NCBI GenBank assembly: GCA_013362785.1
Contig: JABFVM010000208.1
Span: 1-64,000 of the forward strand
Source of the DNA: Streptomyces sp.
Lineage (GTDB): Bacteria; Actinomycetota; Actinomycetes; Streptomycetales; Streptomycetaceae
Length of the DNA stretch: 64,000 bases
Direction of reading: 5' to 3'
In this document: piece after piece, positions 22,122-31,483 of the stretch
How the letters are laid out: each line of letters opens with the position of its first letter
Position numbering within the stretch: position 1 is the first letter of the stretch
Made by a program: the position numbers and the translations under genes
The notes under the pieces: model-generated
What the model was told of the DNA's origin: nothing
Databases searched by the model: none
Seen by the model: the letters and a program-made list of their open reading frames with translations, nothing else

Positions 22122-22823
22122 TCACTGCGGCCGGCGGCGGGCCGCAGCCCTGCGTGCCAGCAGGGCGGCCTTGCGTACGGTCACGATGAGGCCGGCGATC
22201 AGCGTCCCGCCGTACAGCCACCCGGCCTGGGTGGCGAGGGCGGTGAACAGTCCCATCAGGTGGTCGCCGAGTCCCCCGCCGGTGTCGGCCACCGGGATCA
22301 GCCCCACCGTGAACGCGATCGGCAGGACCACCGGCGCGGTCATCAGGTCGCCGTTGCGCACCCAGACCGCGGTCAGCACGCACACCGGCAGGAACAGCAC
22401 GCTGTACGCCGTGAGCGAGGACCCGAACAGCAGCGCGTCGACGTAGCCGAGCACCAGCATCGCGGCGGCGCCGAACAGGCCGCTGCCCAGCCCCGTGAGC
22501 CGGGGGTTGGGGAACCGGCGTACCGGCTGCGGCGGTGGGGGCGGCCCCGGGCGTCGTACCGCCTCCGCCGCCGGGGCCGTACCCGGACGGCGCTGGGCGA
22601 CGGGCCGGGCCGAGCGGGCGGGCGGGGAAGGGCGGCCGCGGCGGGCGGGCCGGGAAGAGCGAGCCGGTCGGGTGGCCCCCGCCGACCGATTCGGGCCGAA
22701 CCCCTCTCCCGTGAATCGCCCCTCACCCCGGACCGGTCCGTCCCCACCCCGTGCCAAACCCCACTCACCCCTCATCGGTCCGTACCCACCCCGTGCAAAG
22801 CCACCGTCACCCCTCATCGACAT
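22122..22823 (-). CDS. DUF6542-type membrane protein with repetitive basic N-terminus
   Basis: 233-aa protein. Residues 1-110 are Arg/Gly/Pro-rich and low complexity. The first 40 residues are made of degenerate repeats (GGYGPMRGEWGLARGGDGPVRGEG in outline). The C-terminal 120 residues hold four hydrophobic segments (GLFGAAAMLVLGYVDALLFG, SVLFLPVCVLTAVWV, VLPIAFTVGLIPVA, QAGWLYGGTLIAGLIVTV) with the actinobacterial DUF6542 look. The gene is convergent with ppgK, 19 bp between stops. Three partly repeated 40-45-bp DNA units underlie the N-terminus (about 22718-22840). The true start may be internal. Confidence 0.7.
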   Translation of the reverse strand: MSMRGDGGFARGGYGPMRGEWGLARGGDGPVRGEGRFTGEGFGPNRSAGATRPARSSRPARRGRPSPPARSARPVAQRRPGTAPAAEAVRRPGPPPPPQPVRRFPNPRLTGLGSGLFGAAAMLVLGYVDALLFGSSLTAYSVLFLPVCVLTAVWVRNGDLMTAPVVLPIAFTVGLIPVADTGGGLGDHLMGLFTALATQAGWLYGGTLIAGLIVTVRKAALLARRAAARRRPQ

Positions 22824-23157
22824 CGGTCCGTCCCCGCCCGCGATGGCGGTGACGGCAGCGACGGCGGTGCCGGACCGCGTCGCGACTCGTACCCGGCAGG
22901 TCGCGCCCTGTCTTGCTCCACTGCACCAACCTAGGTCGGTTTATGTGCTGAATCGGCCCTCAGACACGCCTTGGGGCGGACCTTGGCCACGTGTTCGACG
23001 GGACGCCGGGGCCGGGCCCGGCACGCCGTAGACTGGTGGATCGGCCCGTGCATCTGCGTCGAAGACCGATCGGTATCGAAGATCGGCATCGAAGACCGAA
23101 GAAGGACCGGGCCCCAGCCCAGCCCCTGAAGTCCTCTCACGTACGGGAAGTCGCAAC
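22824..23157. other. Intergenic region between DUF6542 gene and ychF
   Basis: 334 bp without a supportable gene; it should hold the divergent promoters. The 23060-23105 part has imperfect repeats of TCGAAGACCGA / TCGAAGATCGG. No tRNA or strong hairpin is seen. Confidence 0.5.
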
Positions 23158-24246
<1,089 letters not shown>

Positions 24247-24294
24247 CGGGTGACCCACCACCACGTCACTGATCTGGCAAACACACAGGTCATA

Positions 24295-24322
24295 GGGGCT
24301 CGGCTCTTCGGAGCCGGGCCCC
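24295..24322. terminator. Terminator after ychF
   Basis: A 12-bp stem, GGGGCTCGGCTC with GAGCCGGGCCCC (one mismatch or G-T pair), around a stable TTCG tetraloop. Confidence 0.8.
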
Positions 24323-24355
24323 TGATTCCTTCAGCGTGACTTAGCGTGTTGTGGC

Positions 24356-25180
24356 ATGACGGTGCTGATCATCGGTGGCAGTGGGTTCCTGGGGGCCGAG
24401 TTGCTGCGCAAGGCGCGGGCGGAGGGCTGGGATGCGGCTGCGACGTTCCACTCCTGTCCCGGCGACCCCGCAGTCGACGCCTGGCATCAGCTGGACATTC
24501 GTGATCCCGTACGCGTGGAGGCGGTGCTGACGGCGGTCGCACCGCGTGCGGTGATCGAGGTGACCAGCGGCGGGGCGGACTGGAAGGTCACCGCCGACGG
24601 CTCCATCCACGTCGCCATGGCCACCGCGAAGCTCGGGATCCGTCTGGTGCACGTCTCCAGCGACGCCGTCTTCTCCGGCAGCCGGGTCCACTACGACGAG
24701 ACCTGCGCCCCGGACCCGGTCACCCCGTACGGTGCCGCGAAGGCCGCCGCCGAGACGGCTGTACGGCTCCTGTGTCCGGACGCGGCCGTCGCCCGCACCT
24801 CGCTGATCATCGGGAACGGCCGGTCCGAACACGAACGCCTGGCGCACGCGCTGATCGCCGGAACGCGGGAAGGCGTTCTCTTCACCGACGACGTGCGCTG
24901 CCCCGTGCACGTCGAGGACCTGGCCGCCGCCTTGTGGGAACTCGCACGGTCCGACGCGGCCGGCCTCTTCCACCTCGCCGGCCCCGACGCTCTCAGTCGC
25001 TACGACCTCGGCATGCACATCGCCCGGCGCGACGGCCTCGACACATCGCGTCTGCCGGCTGGGCGCAGGGTGGATGCGCGCCTGCCGGGGCCCCTCGACG
25101 TGCGTCTCGACAGCCGCGCCACTCAACATCGACTGAGCACCAGGCTCCGTGGCGCCCGGGAATTCCTCGGCGAGGGGTAG
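24356..25180 (+). CDS. RmlD-like NAD(P)-dependent sugar reductase/epimerase
   Basis: 274-aa extended SDR protein. The Rossmann motif IIGGSGFLGAE is at residues 5-15, VHVSSDAVFSG near 98-108 and the catalytic YGAAK near 124-128. The overall shape fits dTDP-4-dehydrorhamnose reductase (RmlD). It is the last gene before the orthosomycin cluster. A 230-bp gap and no shared operon make it unclear whether it belongs to the core genome or serves sugar supply for the antibiotic. No good ribosome site is seen upstream of ATG 24356, so it may be leaderless or start elsewhere. Confidence 0.85.
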   Translation: MTVLIIGGSGFLGAELLRKARAEGWDAAATFHSCPGDPAVDAWHQLDIRDPVRVEAVLTAVAPRAVIEVTSGGADWKVTADGSIHVAMATAKLGIRLVHVSSDAVFSGSRVHYDETCAPDPVTPYGAAKAAAETAVRLLCPDAAVARTSLIIGNGRSEHERLAHALIAGTREGVLFTDDVRCPVHVEDLAAALWELARSDAAGLFHLAGPDALSRYDLGMHIARRDGLDTSRLPAGRRVDARLPGPLDVRLDSRATQHRLSTRLRGAREFLGEG

Positions 25181-25336
25181 GTGCCGCACCGCACAGTGCG
25201 ACGGCCGAGCGCGAGCAGGCCGACCCCGCAGGTCGCGGATGGAACGGTCCCCCTTCGACCGGCACGACCTGGCAACGGGCCGGGTCTCGAAGCCGCCTAC
25301 GGCCCCGACGATCTGCTGGCGGCATGGCCGCTGTGA
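25181..25336 (+). pseudogene. Possible 51-codon remnant ORF at the core/cluster junction
   Basis: A GTG directly abuts the TAG of the RmlD-like gene and opens a 51-codon frame ending at 25336. Only the last part (GLEAAYGPDDLLAAWPL) looks like real protein, with Streptomyces codon bias, while the start is Arg/Pro-rich noise. It could be the truncated 3' end of a gene lost when the cluster arrived, or chance. No product is recognised. Confidence 0.2.
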
Positions 25337-25410
25337 GTGGCGAAATGCGGCAGCGGCAAGGGGCTTCAGTCATTTTGTAAGTGCCCGGACCGAAAGATAG
25401 GGTCCTGAGA

Positions 25411-26274
25411 ATGGCAAGATCACGTGGAGAGCGGATCCCGTCGGCCCGGCGGATCACCTCACGCAACGCTCGCTTCCAGCAGTGGCAGGCATTGCTCGGC
25501 AACCGCAACAAGCGCACGCGCGCCGGTGAGTTCCTGGTGCTGGGAGTCCGCCCGATCTCGCTCGCGGTGGAGCACGGCTGGCCCGTACGCACGCTCCTCT
25601 ACGACGGACAGCGGGAGCTGTCGAAGTGGGCGCGGGAGCTCCTTCGTACGGTGAGCACGGAGCAGATCGCGATGGCCCCGGACCTGCTGATGGAGCTGGG
25701 GGAGAAGAGCGAGGCCCCGCCCGAGATCGTCGCCGTGGTGGAGATGCCGGCCGACGACCTCGGCCGGATCACGGTCGGGGACGATTTCCTGGGCGTACTG
25801 TTCGACCGGCCGACCAGTCCGGGGAACATCGGCAGCATCATTCGCTCGGCGGATGCCCTGGGCGCCCATGGTCTGATCGTGGCCGGCCACGCCGCCGACG
25901 TCTACGACCCGAAGGCGGTCCGGTCGAGCACCGGCTCGATGTTCTCCCTGCCCGCCGTCCGGGTGCCGTCACCGGGCGAGGTGATGGAGTGGGTGGAGGC
26001 TCGCCGGGCCGCCGGAACACCGATCGTCCTGGTCGGTACGGACGAGCAGGGCGACTGCGATGTGTTCGACTTCGACTTCACCCAGCCGACCCTGCTGCTG
26101 ATCGGCAATGAGACGGCCGGGCTCAGCAACACCTGGCGCACGTTGTGCGACTACACGGTCAGCATCCCGATGACCGGCTCCGCGAGCTCGCTGAACGCGG
26201 CGAATGCCGCGACCGCGATCCTCTACGAAGCCGTTCGGCAGCGGATCAGCGGAAGAAGGCCAACAGCTCCGTGA
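25411..26274 (+). CDS. aviRb: 23S rRNA (uridine-2'-O)-methyltransferase, avilamycin resistance type (AviRb)
   Basis: 287-aa SPOUT/TrmH-family RNA methyltransferase, exactly the length I recall for AviRb of S. viridochromogenes Tu57, which 2'-O-methylates U2479 of 23S rRNA and protects the ribosome from orthosomycins. An N-terminal substrate-binding domain (1-110, starting MARSRGERIPSARRITS) precedes the knotted domain. Its motif 1 has N139 and R145 (GNIGSIIRSADALGA), motif 2 is LLLIGNETAGLS at 228-239, and motif 3 is IPMTGSASSLNAANAA from 252. ATG 25411. Its 3' end overlaps the convergent glycosyltransferase gene by 29 bp. It marks the left edge of the cluster. Confidence 0.95.
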   Translation: MARSRGERIPSARRITSRNARFQQWQALLGNRNKRTRAGEFLVLGVRPISLAVEHGWPVRTLLYDGQRELSKWARELLRTVSTEQIAMAPDLLMELGEKSEAPPEIVAVVEMPADDLGRITVGDDFLGVLFDRPTSPGNIGSIIRSADALGAHGLIVAGHAADVYDPKAVRSSTGSMFSLPAVRVPSPGEVMEWVEARRAAGTPIVLVGTDEQGDCDVFDFDFTQPTLLLIGNETAGLSNTWRTLCDYTVSIPMTGSASSLNAANAATAILYEAVRQRISGRRPTAP

Positions 26275-27277
26275 GCAACCGGGGATAGCTGTACCTGGCG
26301 CGCGCCCGGTCCTGGATCCGTCCCACGGTCTCCGCGTGCCGCTCGAAGTCGCCTGCCAGACGGCCCAACGTCGCGGCGGGGTCCGAGCCCAGCGTCAGGG
26401 ACTCGACGTCGCCCCCGTACATGGGGGACATAAATTCCGCTTCGGTCGGCAGCACCGGCAGTGAGCCCGACGCGAGCGTTTCGAGCATCCGGGCCGTGAG
26501 CAGCTGCGTGTCGGCCACGAGCGGACTGACCAGCACCGGCGTGATCATGGCCCGCCCCATCTCCGGGACGACATGTCCGAACGGCACCGGCGGCTGGACC
26601 TCGACGCCTGCCAACCGCTCCGGCTCGGCGGAGGTGATGTCCTCGAACCCGGGGCAGGTCTCCTCGTCCCACCACCGCCCGCAGACCCGCATGCGCCGCA
26701 GCCGGGCCGCCCTGGCGGCCTCCACGACCTCGATGAACGGTTCCCACCGCCCCCAGTTGCTGCCGATGTACTGAAGCTCGTAGTCCCGCTCACGGCCGAG
26801 TTCCAGTGGATGCCGTACCAGTCGAGGCATTCCGAAACACGGGAAGAACTCCGCCCCGTCCGGCAAGGGGCCCAGCTTTGGCTGCAGTACGAGGTCGCTG
26901 AGCGCGGAGTAGAGCCGCCGCCAGTTTTCGATCGAGTGGGTGCCGACGGAGCTGTCGTCGGCCGTGGCGACGCCGCCCCAGTGGCCGTCGAAGTCGATTA
27001 TCAAGCGCCGGTCCCTGGGCACCGAGCAGGCCAGCTCGATCTGTTCGTCCGAAAGGTACTGCCGGGCCTCGAACATGAACACCAGATGGGTTCCCCATCG
27101 CACGTCGGGCTCCACCGGCAGATGCCGCGGGATCTGCTCATCCATCCGCGAAAGCGGGCCGCTGACCCGGACCTCACAGCCCGCCTCACCCGCCGCCTCC
27201 ACATAGGCGGCAACGGTCTGGCTGAATCCCGCCTGCCAATGAAGATTCCCGGCCACGAGCACCCGGGCTCCCGCCAT
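26246..27277 (-). CDS. GT-B glycosyltransferase (CgeB-like, family 1/4 type)
   Basis: 343-aa protein. The N-terminal Rossmann-like half begins RVLVAGNLHWQAGFSQTV. The C-terminal half contains TQLLTARMLETLASGSLPVLPTE, the donor-binding pattern of GT-B enzymes of the CgeB/spore-protein glycosyltransferase type, and DFERHAETVGRIQDRARARYSYPRL, a common closing helix. It probably adds one sugar of the oligosaccharide chain. ATG 27277 is preceded by GGAGGGTGGG; a TTG four codons upstream is less likely. The stop overlaps the end of aviRb on the opposite strand. A 10-bp tandem repeat array lies directly upstream. Confidence 0.8.
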   Translation of the reverse strand: MAGARVLVAGNLHWQAGFSQTVAAYVEAAGEAGCEVRVSGPLSRMDEQIPRHLPVEPDVRWGTHLVFMFEARQYLSDEQIELACSVPRDRRLIIDFDGHWGGVATADDSSVGTHSIENWRRLYSALSDLVLQPKLGPLPDGAEFFPCFGMPRLVRHPLELGRERDYELQYIGSNWGRWEPFIEVVEAARAARLRRMRVCGRWWDEETCPGFEDITSAEPERLAGVEVQPPVPFGHVVPEMGRAMITPVLVSPLVADTQLLTARMLETLASGSLPVLPTEAEFMSPMYGGDVESLTLGSDPAATLGRLAGDFERHAETVGRIQDRARARYSYPRLLTELLAFFR

Positions 27278-27290
27278 CCCACCCTCCAAA

Positions 27291-27340
27291 GAACACCGAA
27301 GAACACCGAAGAACAGCGAAGGACATCAGAGAACAACACA
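27291..27340. repeat. Five tandem 10-bp units upstream of the glycosyltransferase gene
   Basis: GAACACCGAA, GAACACCGAA, GAACAGCGAA, GGACATCAGA and GAACAACACA follow each other without gaps, in the leader/promoter region of the minus-strand glycosyltransferase gene. The period of about one helical turn places each unit on the same DNA face. Confidence 0.85.
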
Positions 27341-27410
27341 CTTGAAGCCGTCACTGGCGCTGTGAGTCTAGGGAAAAGGAACTGGGGAAAAATTCAGCCC
27401 GGCCCGCTGC

Positions 27411-28163
27411 TCAGGAGCAGGCGTCCAGTACATCGGCCGCCCGGACCAGCACGGCCGACCGTGTCCCGATCTTCAGCCGCTCCAGGGTCCGTACCGGAGC
27501 CACCGGGATCTTCCGGCTGCGGTCGGTGACGGCGATCACCGCATGCGCGGGCAGTACGGACGCGAGGGAACGCAGCATGCCCGTCACCGGCTGCCCGGGC
27601 ACCTGCCCTTCCCAGTGCGTCCGCTCGCCGTACGGCAGGTCGGTCAGTACGACATCGGGTGCGGACCCGGCGACGGCGGCGGACAGGGAACGGGGATCGA
27701 AGACGTCCGCGGTCCGGATGGCGAACGGCAGGGCACCGCCATCCGCCGTCAGGCGCTCCCGCAGCCGGCCGGCGGCATGCGCGGCCTCCAGGTACGAGGG
27801 CTTCGCGAATCGCTCGCTCTGCTCGCGCCGCTGCAGCTCGCGAGCGGTCAGCCCGTCCGGTGAGAGCAGGGCGAGATTCTTGGCGGCGAGTTCCAGCGGG
27901 GCGGGATCCACATCGGAGGCGATCACCCGGCGCAGCGAGCCGCGGTGCAGCATCCCCAGCACCGTCAGGAGGTAACCGCTGCCGCAGCACGGGTCCCACA
28001 GCGTCACCGGACCGTCGCCCGGGAGCAGGGCCTTGGCCCGCAGGAAGATCTCCGTCGCCAGACGGACGGGGAAGGCGGGGTAGCCCGGTGCGGAGTGGAG
28101 CACGACACCGCAGGCGAGATCGGAACTGTCGATCCGCTCCACGGCGTGGCGGTACGAACTCAC
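27411..28163 (-). CDS. aviRa: 23S rRNA (guanine-N1)-methyltransferase, avilamycin resistance type (AviRa)
   Basis: 250-aa class I SAM-dependent RNA methyltransferase; the length and N-terminal YRHAVERIDSSDLACGVVL match AviRa as I recall it (m1G2535 of 23S rRNA). SAM-binding motif I is TLWDPCCGSGYLL at 54-66, the acidic strand-2 end is SDVDPAPLEL at 83-92, and the catalytic motif IV is TDLPYGERTHW at 174-184. Start GTG 28163 with GGGGAG upstream. With aviRb it gives two-site ribosome protection, and both are needed for full resistance in the known system. It is divergent from the SDR gene at 28345. Confidence 0.95.
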   Translation of the reverse strand: MSSYRHAVERIDSSDLACGVVLHSAPGYPAFPVRLATEIFLRAKALLPGDGPVTLWDPCCGSGYLLTVLGMLHRGSLRRVIASDVDPAPLELAAKNLALLSPDGLTARELQRREQSERFAKPSYLEAAHAAGRLRERLTADGGALPFAIRTADVFDPRSLSAAVAGSAPDVVLTDLPYGERTHWEGQVPGQPVTGMLRSLASVLPAHAVIAVTDRSRKIPVAPVRTLERLKIGTRSAVLVRAADVLDACS

Positions 28164-28344
28164 CTGTCCACTCCCCAGCAATTCGGAACCGCCTCCATCG
28201 CAGCCCTGAAGCGATCATAGTGCCGCGTCCGGTGAGGTTCGGGTCACCGGCAAGGCCTCCTCGCGGAAACTCTGGGGATTTCCCGAGTGCGTCCCGACCT
28301 AGGATTGCCGCGCTCCGATGCCGTAGTCGCTAGGAAGGCGGGCC

Positions 28345-29313
28345 ATGTCCATGTTCCCGGGGTTCTCAGACGGAACACGTCTGCTGGTGACCGGAGGGGC
28401 GGGCTTCATCGGCTCGCACGTCGTCGACGCCTTCCTGGAGGCCGGCGCCGAGGTCACCGTGCTGGACGACCTGACCACCGGTGACCCGGAACGTCTGGAC
28501 CCACGTGCGATCAGCCGCCGCGTCGACGTGACCGATGCCGCCGCCCTCGACGAGGCCGTGCGGTCGGCACGCCCCGACGTCATCTGCCATCTCGCCGCGC
28601 AGATCGACGTCCGTGTCTCGGTGGCCACCCCGGCCGTCGACGCGCGGGTCAACGTGGAGGGCACGATCAATGTCCTGGAAGCGGCGCATGCCGTAGGCGC
28701 GCGGGTCGTGTTCGCCTCCACCGGCGGGGCCCTCTACGGGGAAGGCGTTCCCGTCCCGACGAACGAGGACACGCTGCCCAGGCCGGGGGCGCCCTATGGC
28801 ACGGCCAAGTACTGCGCGGAGCAGTACATCGGCCTGTTCAACCGGCTGCACGGAACCGAGCACAGCGTGCTGCGACTCGGCAACGTGTACGGGCCCCGGC
28901 AGAGCCCGGGTGGTGAGGCGGGCGTCATCGCCATCTATTGCGGGCTGGCTTGCGAAGGCGGAGTGCCCACGGTGTTCGGCGATGGTTCGCAGACCCGCGA
29001 CTACGTGTACGTCGGTGACGTCGCCGCCGCGTTCGTCGCCGCCGTACGGCACCGTCGGCCCGGCGTCTGGAACATCGGAACGGGCAAGGGGAGCACGGTC
29101 GTCGAGGTCCTCGACCACATCGCCGCCGCCTCCGGGCGCGACCCGCGTCCCCGTTTCGCGCCGCGCCGGCCGGGCGAGATCCAGCACAGCACCCTGGACG
29201 TCACCCGCGCGGAGGCCGACCTGGGCTGGACCGCGGCCGTCCCGCTGGAGAAGGGCGTCGCCGCCACCTACGACTGGGTCCGTTCCGGCTCGCCCGTCCG
29301 GCAGCGGGCCTGA
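28345..29313 (+). CDS. NAD-dependent epimerase/dehydratase (GalE-like)
   Basis: 322-aa extended SDR protein. TGGAGFIGSH lies at 16-25, the FASTGGALYGE loop at 123-133 and the catalytic pair Y151 and K155 (PYGTAK). Substrate-side motifs NVYGPRQSPGGEAGVIAIY and VFGDGSQTRDYVYVGDVA are those of UDP-glucose/galactose-type 4-epimerases and related nucleotide-sugar enzymes. It likely supplies one of the galacto-configured sugars of the orthosomycin chain. ATG 28345 has GGAAGG upstream. It is divergent from aviRa. Confidence 0.85.
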   Translation: MSMFPGFSDGTRLLVTGGAGFIGSHVVDAFLEAGAEVTVLDDLTTGDPERLDPRAISRRVDVTDAAALDEAVRSARPDVICHLAAQIDVRVSVATPAVDARVNVEGTINVLEAAHAVGARVVFASTGGALYGEGVPVPTNEDTLPRPGAPYGTAKYCAEQYIGLFNRLHGTEHSVLRLGNVYGPRQSPGGEAGVIAIYCGLACEGGVPTVFGDGSQTRDYVYVGDVAAAFVAAVRHRRPGVWNIGTGKGSTVVEVLDHIAAASGRDPRPRFAPRRPGEIQHSTLDVTRAEADLGWTAAVPLEKGVAATYDWVRSGSPVRQRA

Positions 29314-29365
29314 CCCGGCGGACGGCGGACGGGATCCGGCGTCCCTCGCGCGTGTGGCCGCGGAC

Positions 29366-30247
29366 TCACTTGCGCAGGCGCAGCAGGAGTCCGTGGCCGA
29401 CGCCGACCGCGGTGGCCGTCCCGTACAAGCAGAACAGCAGTGGTGTGCAGCGGGACTCCGGTGCGGTGCGGTGCCGGGTCAGCTCCTTGCGGAGCCCCGC
29501 CGCCGACTGGTGGCGCCGTGCCTCCGAACGCCCCTGCCAGTAGGCCCGGCGCAGGAGGTAGCGGAGGGTGAGCCGGCCGGGGTCGACATCGTGGACGACC
29601 GAGTGTCCGGGCAGCAGGGTCTCCCGGGCACCGGCCTCCTTCATCAGCGCGATGAAGGAAGTGTCCTCACCGGACTGCAGGTTGCCGCCGGTACGGCTCA
29701 ACTCCAGGTCGAAGGTGAGGCCTTGGCGGTGCGCGAAGTCGCCGTCGACACCCATGCAGGCGCCCCAGATCTTGATGTCCCCGCGGTCGCGGTGCCAGCC
29801 GACGAGGTGGTACTGCCCCGAGGACAGGAACCAGGGCAGCCGGCCGAACTCCCGCGGCGGTCGCAGCCGCGCGCCGACGACGTGAGCCCCGGCGCGGAAC
29901 GCGGTGCGGACGGCGTCCACGGCGGCGGCGTCGAGCCGTACGTCGTCGTCCACGAACAGCACATGCCGCCCGGCCCACTCCCGCAGCACCGTGTTACGGG
30001 ACGCCGACAGCCCTCGTGTGGCGCCCAGGACGCGCATCGTCCCCCCGGCCTCGTTCACCTGGGTGGCGACCTTCTCGGCCTCAGGTGTCACCGGCCGGTC
30101 CAGCAGCACGACGTATTCGTCACCGTTCAACTGGTCGAGGTTGTGCCGCAGATGGCGGCGGACGTTCTCCAGACGGAAGGCACAGACCGCCACCACCATC
30201 GGACGCCGGCTGGGGGAGTTCCGATCCGGAGTCTCTTTCTTGTCCAC
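29366..30247 (-). CDS. Family 2 (GT-A) glycosyltransferase
   Basis: 293-aa protein with a GT-A fold: MVVAVCAFRLENVRRHL near the start, ATRGLSASRNTVL, the metal-binding FVDDDVRLD (DxD) near residue 100, and GEDTSFIALMKEAGA as the catalytic-base region. A hydrophobic stretch at the C-terminus may be a membrane contact. GTG 30247 is preferred since GGGAG lies 5 bp before it; the GTG at 30253 overlaps that site. It converges on the SDR gene and is divergent from the SGNH gene. It likely attaches one sugar of the heptasaccharide. Confidence 0.82.
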   Translation of the reverse strand: MDKKETPDRNSPSRRPMVVAVCAFRLENVRRHLRHNLDQLNGDEYVVLLDRPVTPEAEKVATQVNEAGGTMRVLGATRGLSASRNTVLREWAGRHVLFVDDDVRLDAAAVDAVRTAFRAGAHVVGARLRPPREFGRLPWFLSSGQYHLVGWHRDRGDIKIWGACMGVDGDFAHRQGLTFDLELSRTGGNLQSGEDTSFIALMKEAGARETLLPGHSVVHDVDPGRLTLRYLLRRAYWQGRSEARRHQSAAGLRKELTRHRTAPESRCTPLLFCLYGTATAVGVGHGLLLRLRK

Positions 30248-30415
30248 AGTCACTCCCGTATGGCTGCGTTCCGTGGGGGCACTTGCGCGTGCCAGTCGTC
30301 ATTCATCGTAGGAACTGCTGTCTAAGAAATCTGCTAAAGAATCCGTGACTTCCCCTGTATTACCTGCTGTTAGTCTCGATGGGTCGGCCGATCAGAACGA
30401 CTGGACGGGTGAAAG

Positions 30416-31483
30416 ATGTCAGAAGCAGGGCGCCTCATCCGGGCGAACGACCCGGTGCTGACCTATCGCGGTGCGGTCTCCCTCCAGGACGTCGACGGTG
30501 GAATAGCGCCCTGGCGAATACCTTTTCAAGAACGGCACCTGTTCTTTCCCGAGGGCGGCGTGGGGCGCGCCGCGATGCCATCAGGGGTGCGGGTCGCTTT
30601 CCGCACCGACGCCGATAGGTTCGCATTCAAGTACGCGGCCCGTCCTGCCCCCGAGATGCCGGGTCCGCCCGCGACGGCACACGTCGACGTACGCGTGGAC
30701 GGCAAGCCGGTCATCAGCCTCCCCCTGGTGGCCGACGGGGAGATCCACACGTGCCGGGCCGAGGAGCTGCCGAGCGGCGGCAGCCGTCTCGTGGAGCTGT
30801 GGCTGCCGGGCCTGAACCAGTTCGTCCTGCACGGTGTGGAGGTGCCGACGGGCGCCGAGGTGGGCCGGGACACCCAGACCGCGCCCCGCTGGCTCCACTA
30901 CGGGTCGTCCGAGTCGCAGGGCCGGGGAGCGCTGTCGCCCACCCGCAACTGGACCGCGAGCGTCGCCACCGAACTCGGGCTGGACCTGACGTCGTTGGCG
31001 ATCGGGGCGGGGTGCTACCTGCAGCCGCTCTTCGCGACCCTGATCCGTGACCTGCCCGCCGACCTGATCACTTGCATCGTCGGCATGAACATCTATGGCA
31101 CGCGTGCCCTGAACCAGTTCACCTACCGGCCGAACCTGGTCGGAATGATCCGGATCATCCGGGAGCGGCACCCCTCGACCCCGCTGGTCATCGCGTCCCA
31201 CCACTACTCGCCCTGGCACGACCCGCTGGAAGGAGACGGATACCTGTCCTTGACGGAGGTCCGGGAGCAGACCCGCGAGGTGGTCGAGCTGCTGCGCGCG
31301 GACGGCGATGAGAACGTCCACTACGTCCACGGCCCGAGCCTCGCCGGCCCCGACACCGCCCACCTGTACATCGAGCCGTGGCCTCTTGACCCACTGCACT
31401 TCAATCAAGAGGGACACGACCTGCTGGCAGCCGCCTTCCGGCGGAAGCTGGTGGAACTGGTGCCGGACCTGGCGCGGAGTTAA
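30416..31483 (+). CDS. SGNH/GDSL-type hydrolase or acyltransferase with N-terminal beta domain
   Basis: 355-aa protein. Residues 1-150 form a beta-rich accessory domain as in two-domain carbohydrate esterases. The SGNH part begins at HYGSSESQGRG (near 162-172), where GSSES replaces the usual GDS block. GMNIYG supplies the G-x-N block III, and DPLHFNQEGHDLLA near 325-338 gives the D-x-x-H block V. The family cleaves or transfers O-acyl groups on sugars. In this cluster it could install or edit the small acyl esters found on avilamycins, but nothing in the sequence fixes direction or substrate. Its stop overlaps that of the LuxR gene (TTAA). Confidence 0.78.
   Translation: MSEAGRLIRANDPVLTYRGAVSLQDVDGGIAPWRIPFQERHLFFPEGGVGRAAMPSGVRVAFRTDADRFAFKYAARPAPEMPGPPATAHVDVRVDGKPVISLPLVADGEIHTCRAEELPSGGSRLVELWLPGLNQFVLHGVEVPTGAEVGRDTQTAPRWLHYGSSESQGRGALSPTRNWTASVATELGLDLTSLAIGAGCYLQPLFATLIRDLPADLITCIVGMNIYGTRALNQFTYRPNLVGMIRIIRERHPSTPLVIASHHYSPWHDPLEGDGYLSLTEVREQTREVVELLRADGDENVHYVHGPSLAGPDTAHLYIEPWPLDPLHFNQEGHDLLAAAFRRKLVELVPDLARS

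Noticed and set aside
22718-22840. Repeated 40-45-bp units under the DUF6542 N-terminus as an independent repeat element
   Set aside because: They are degenerate, in frame, and explained by the low-complexity Arg/Gly-rich coding sequence; noted in the gene entry only.
25181-25410. tRNA gene or attachment site at the cluster edge
   Set aside because: No cloverleaf-forming sequence or direct repeat pair was found by eye, and no integrase gene is nearby.
25411-26274. Housekeeping TrmH-type tRNA/rRNA methyltransferase instead of AviRb
   Set aside because: The exact 287-aa length, the N-terminal sequence as I recall it for AviRb, and linkage to an AviRa homologue and the biosynthetic genes make the resistance role far more likely.
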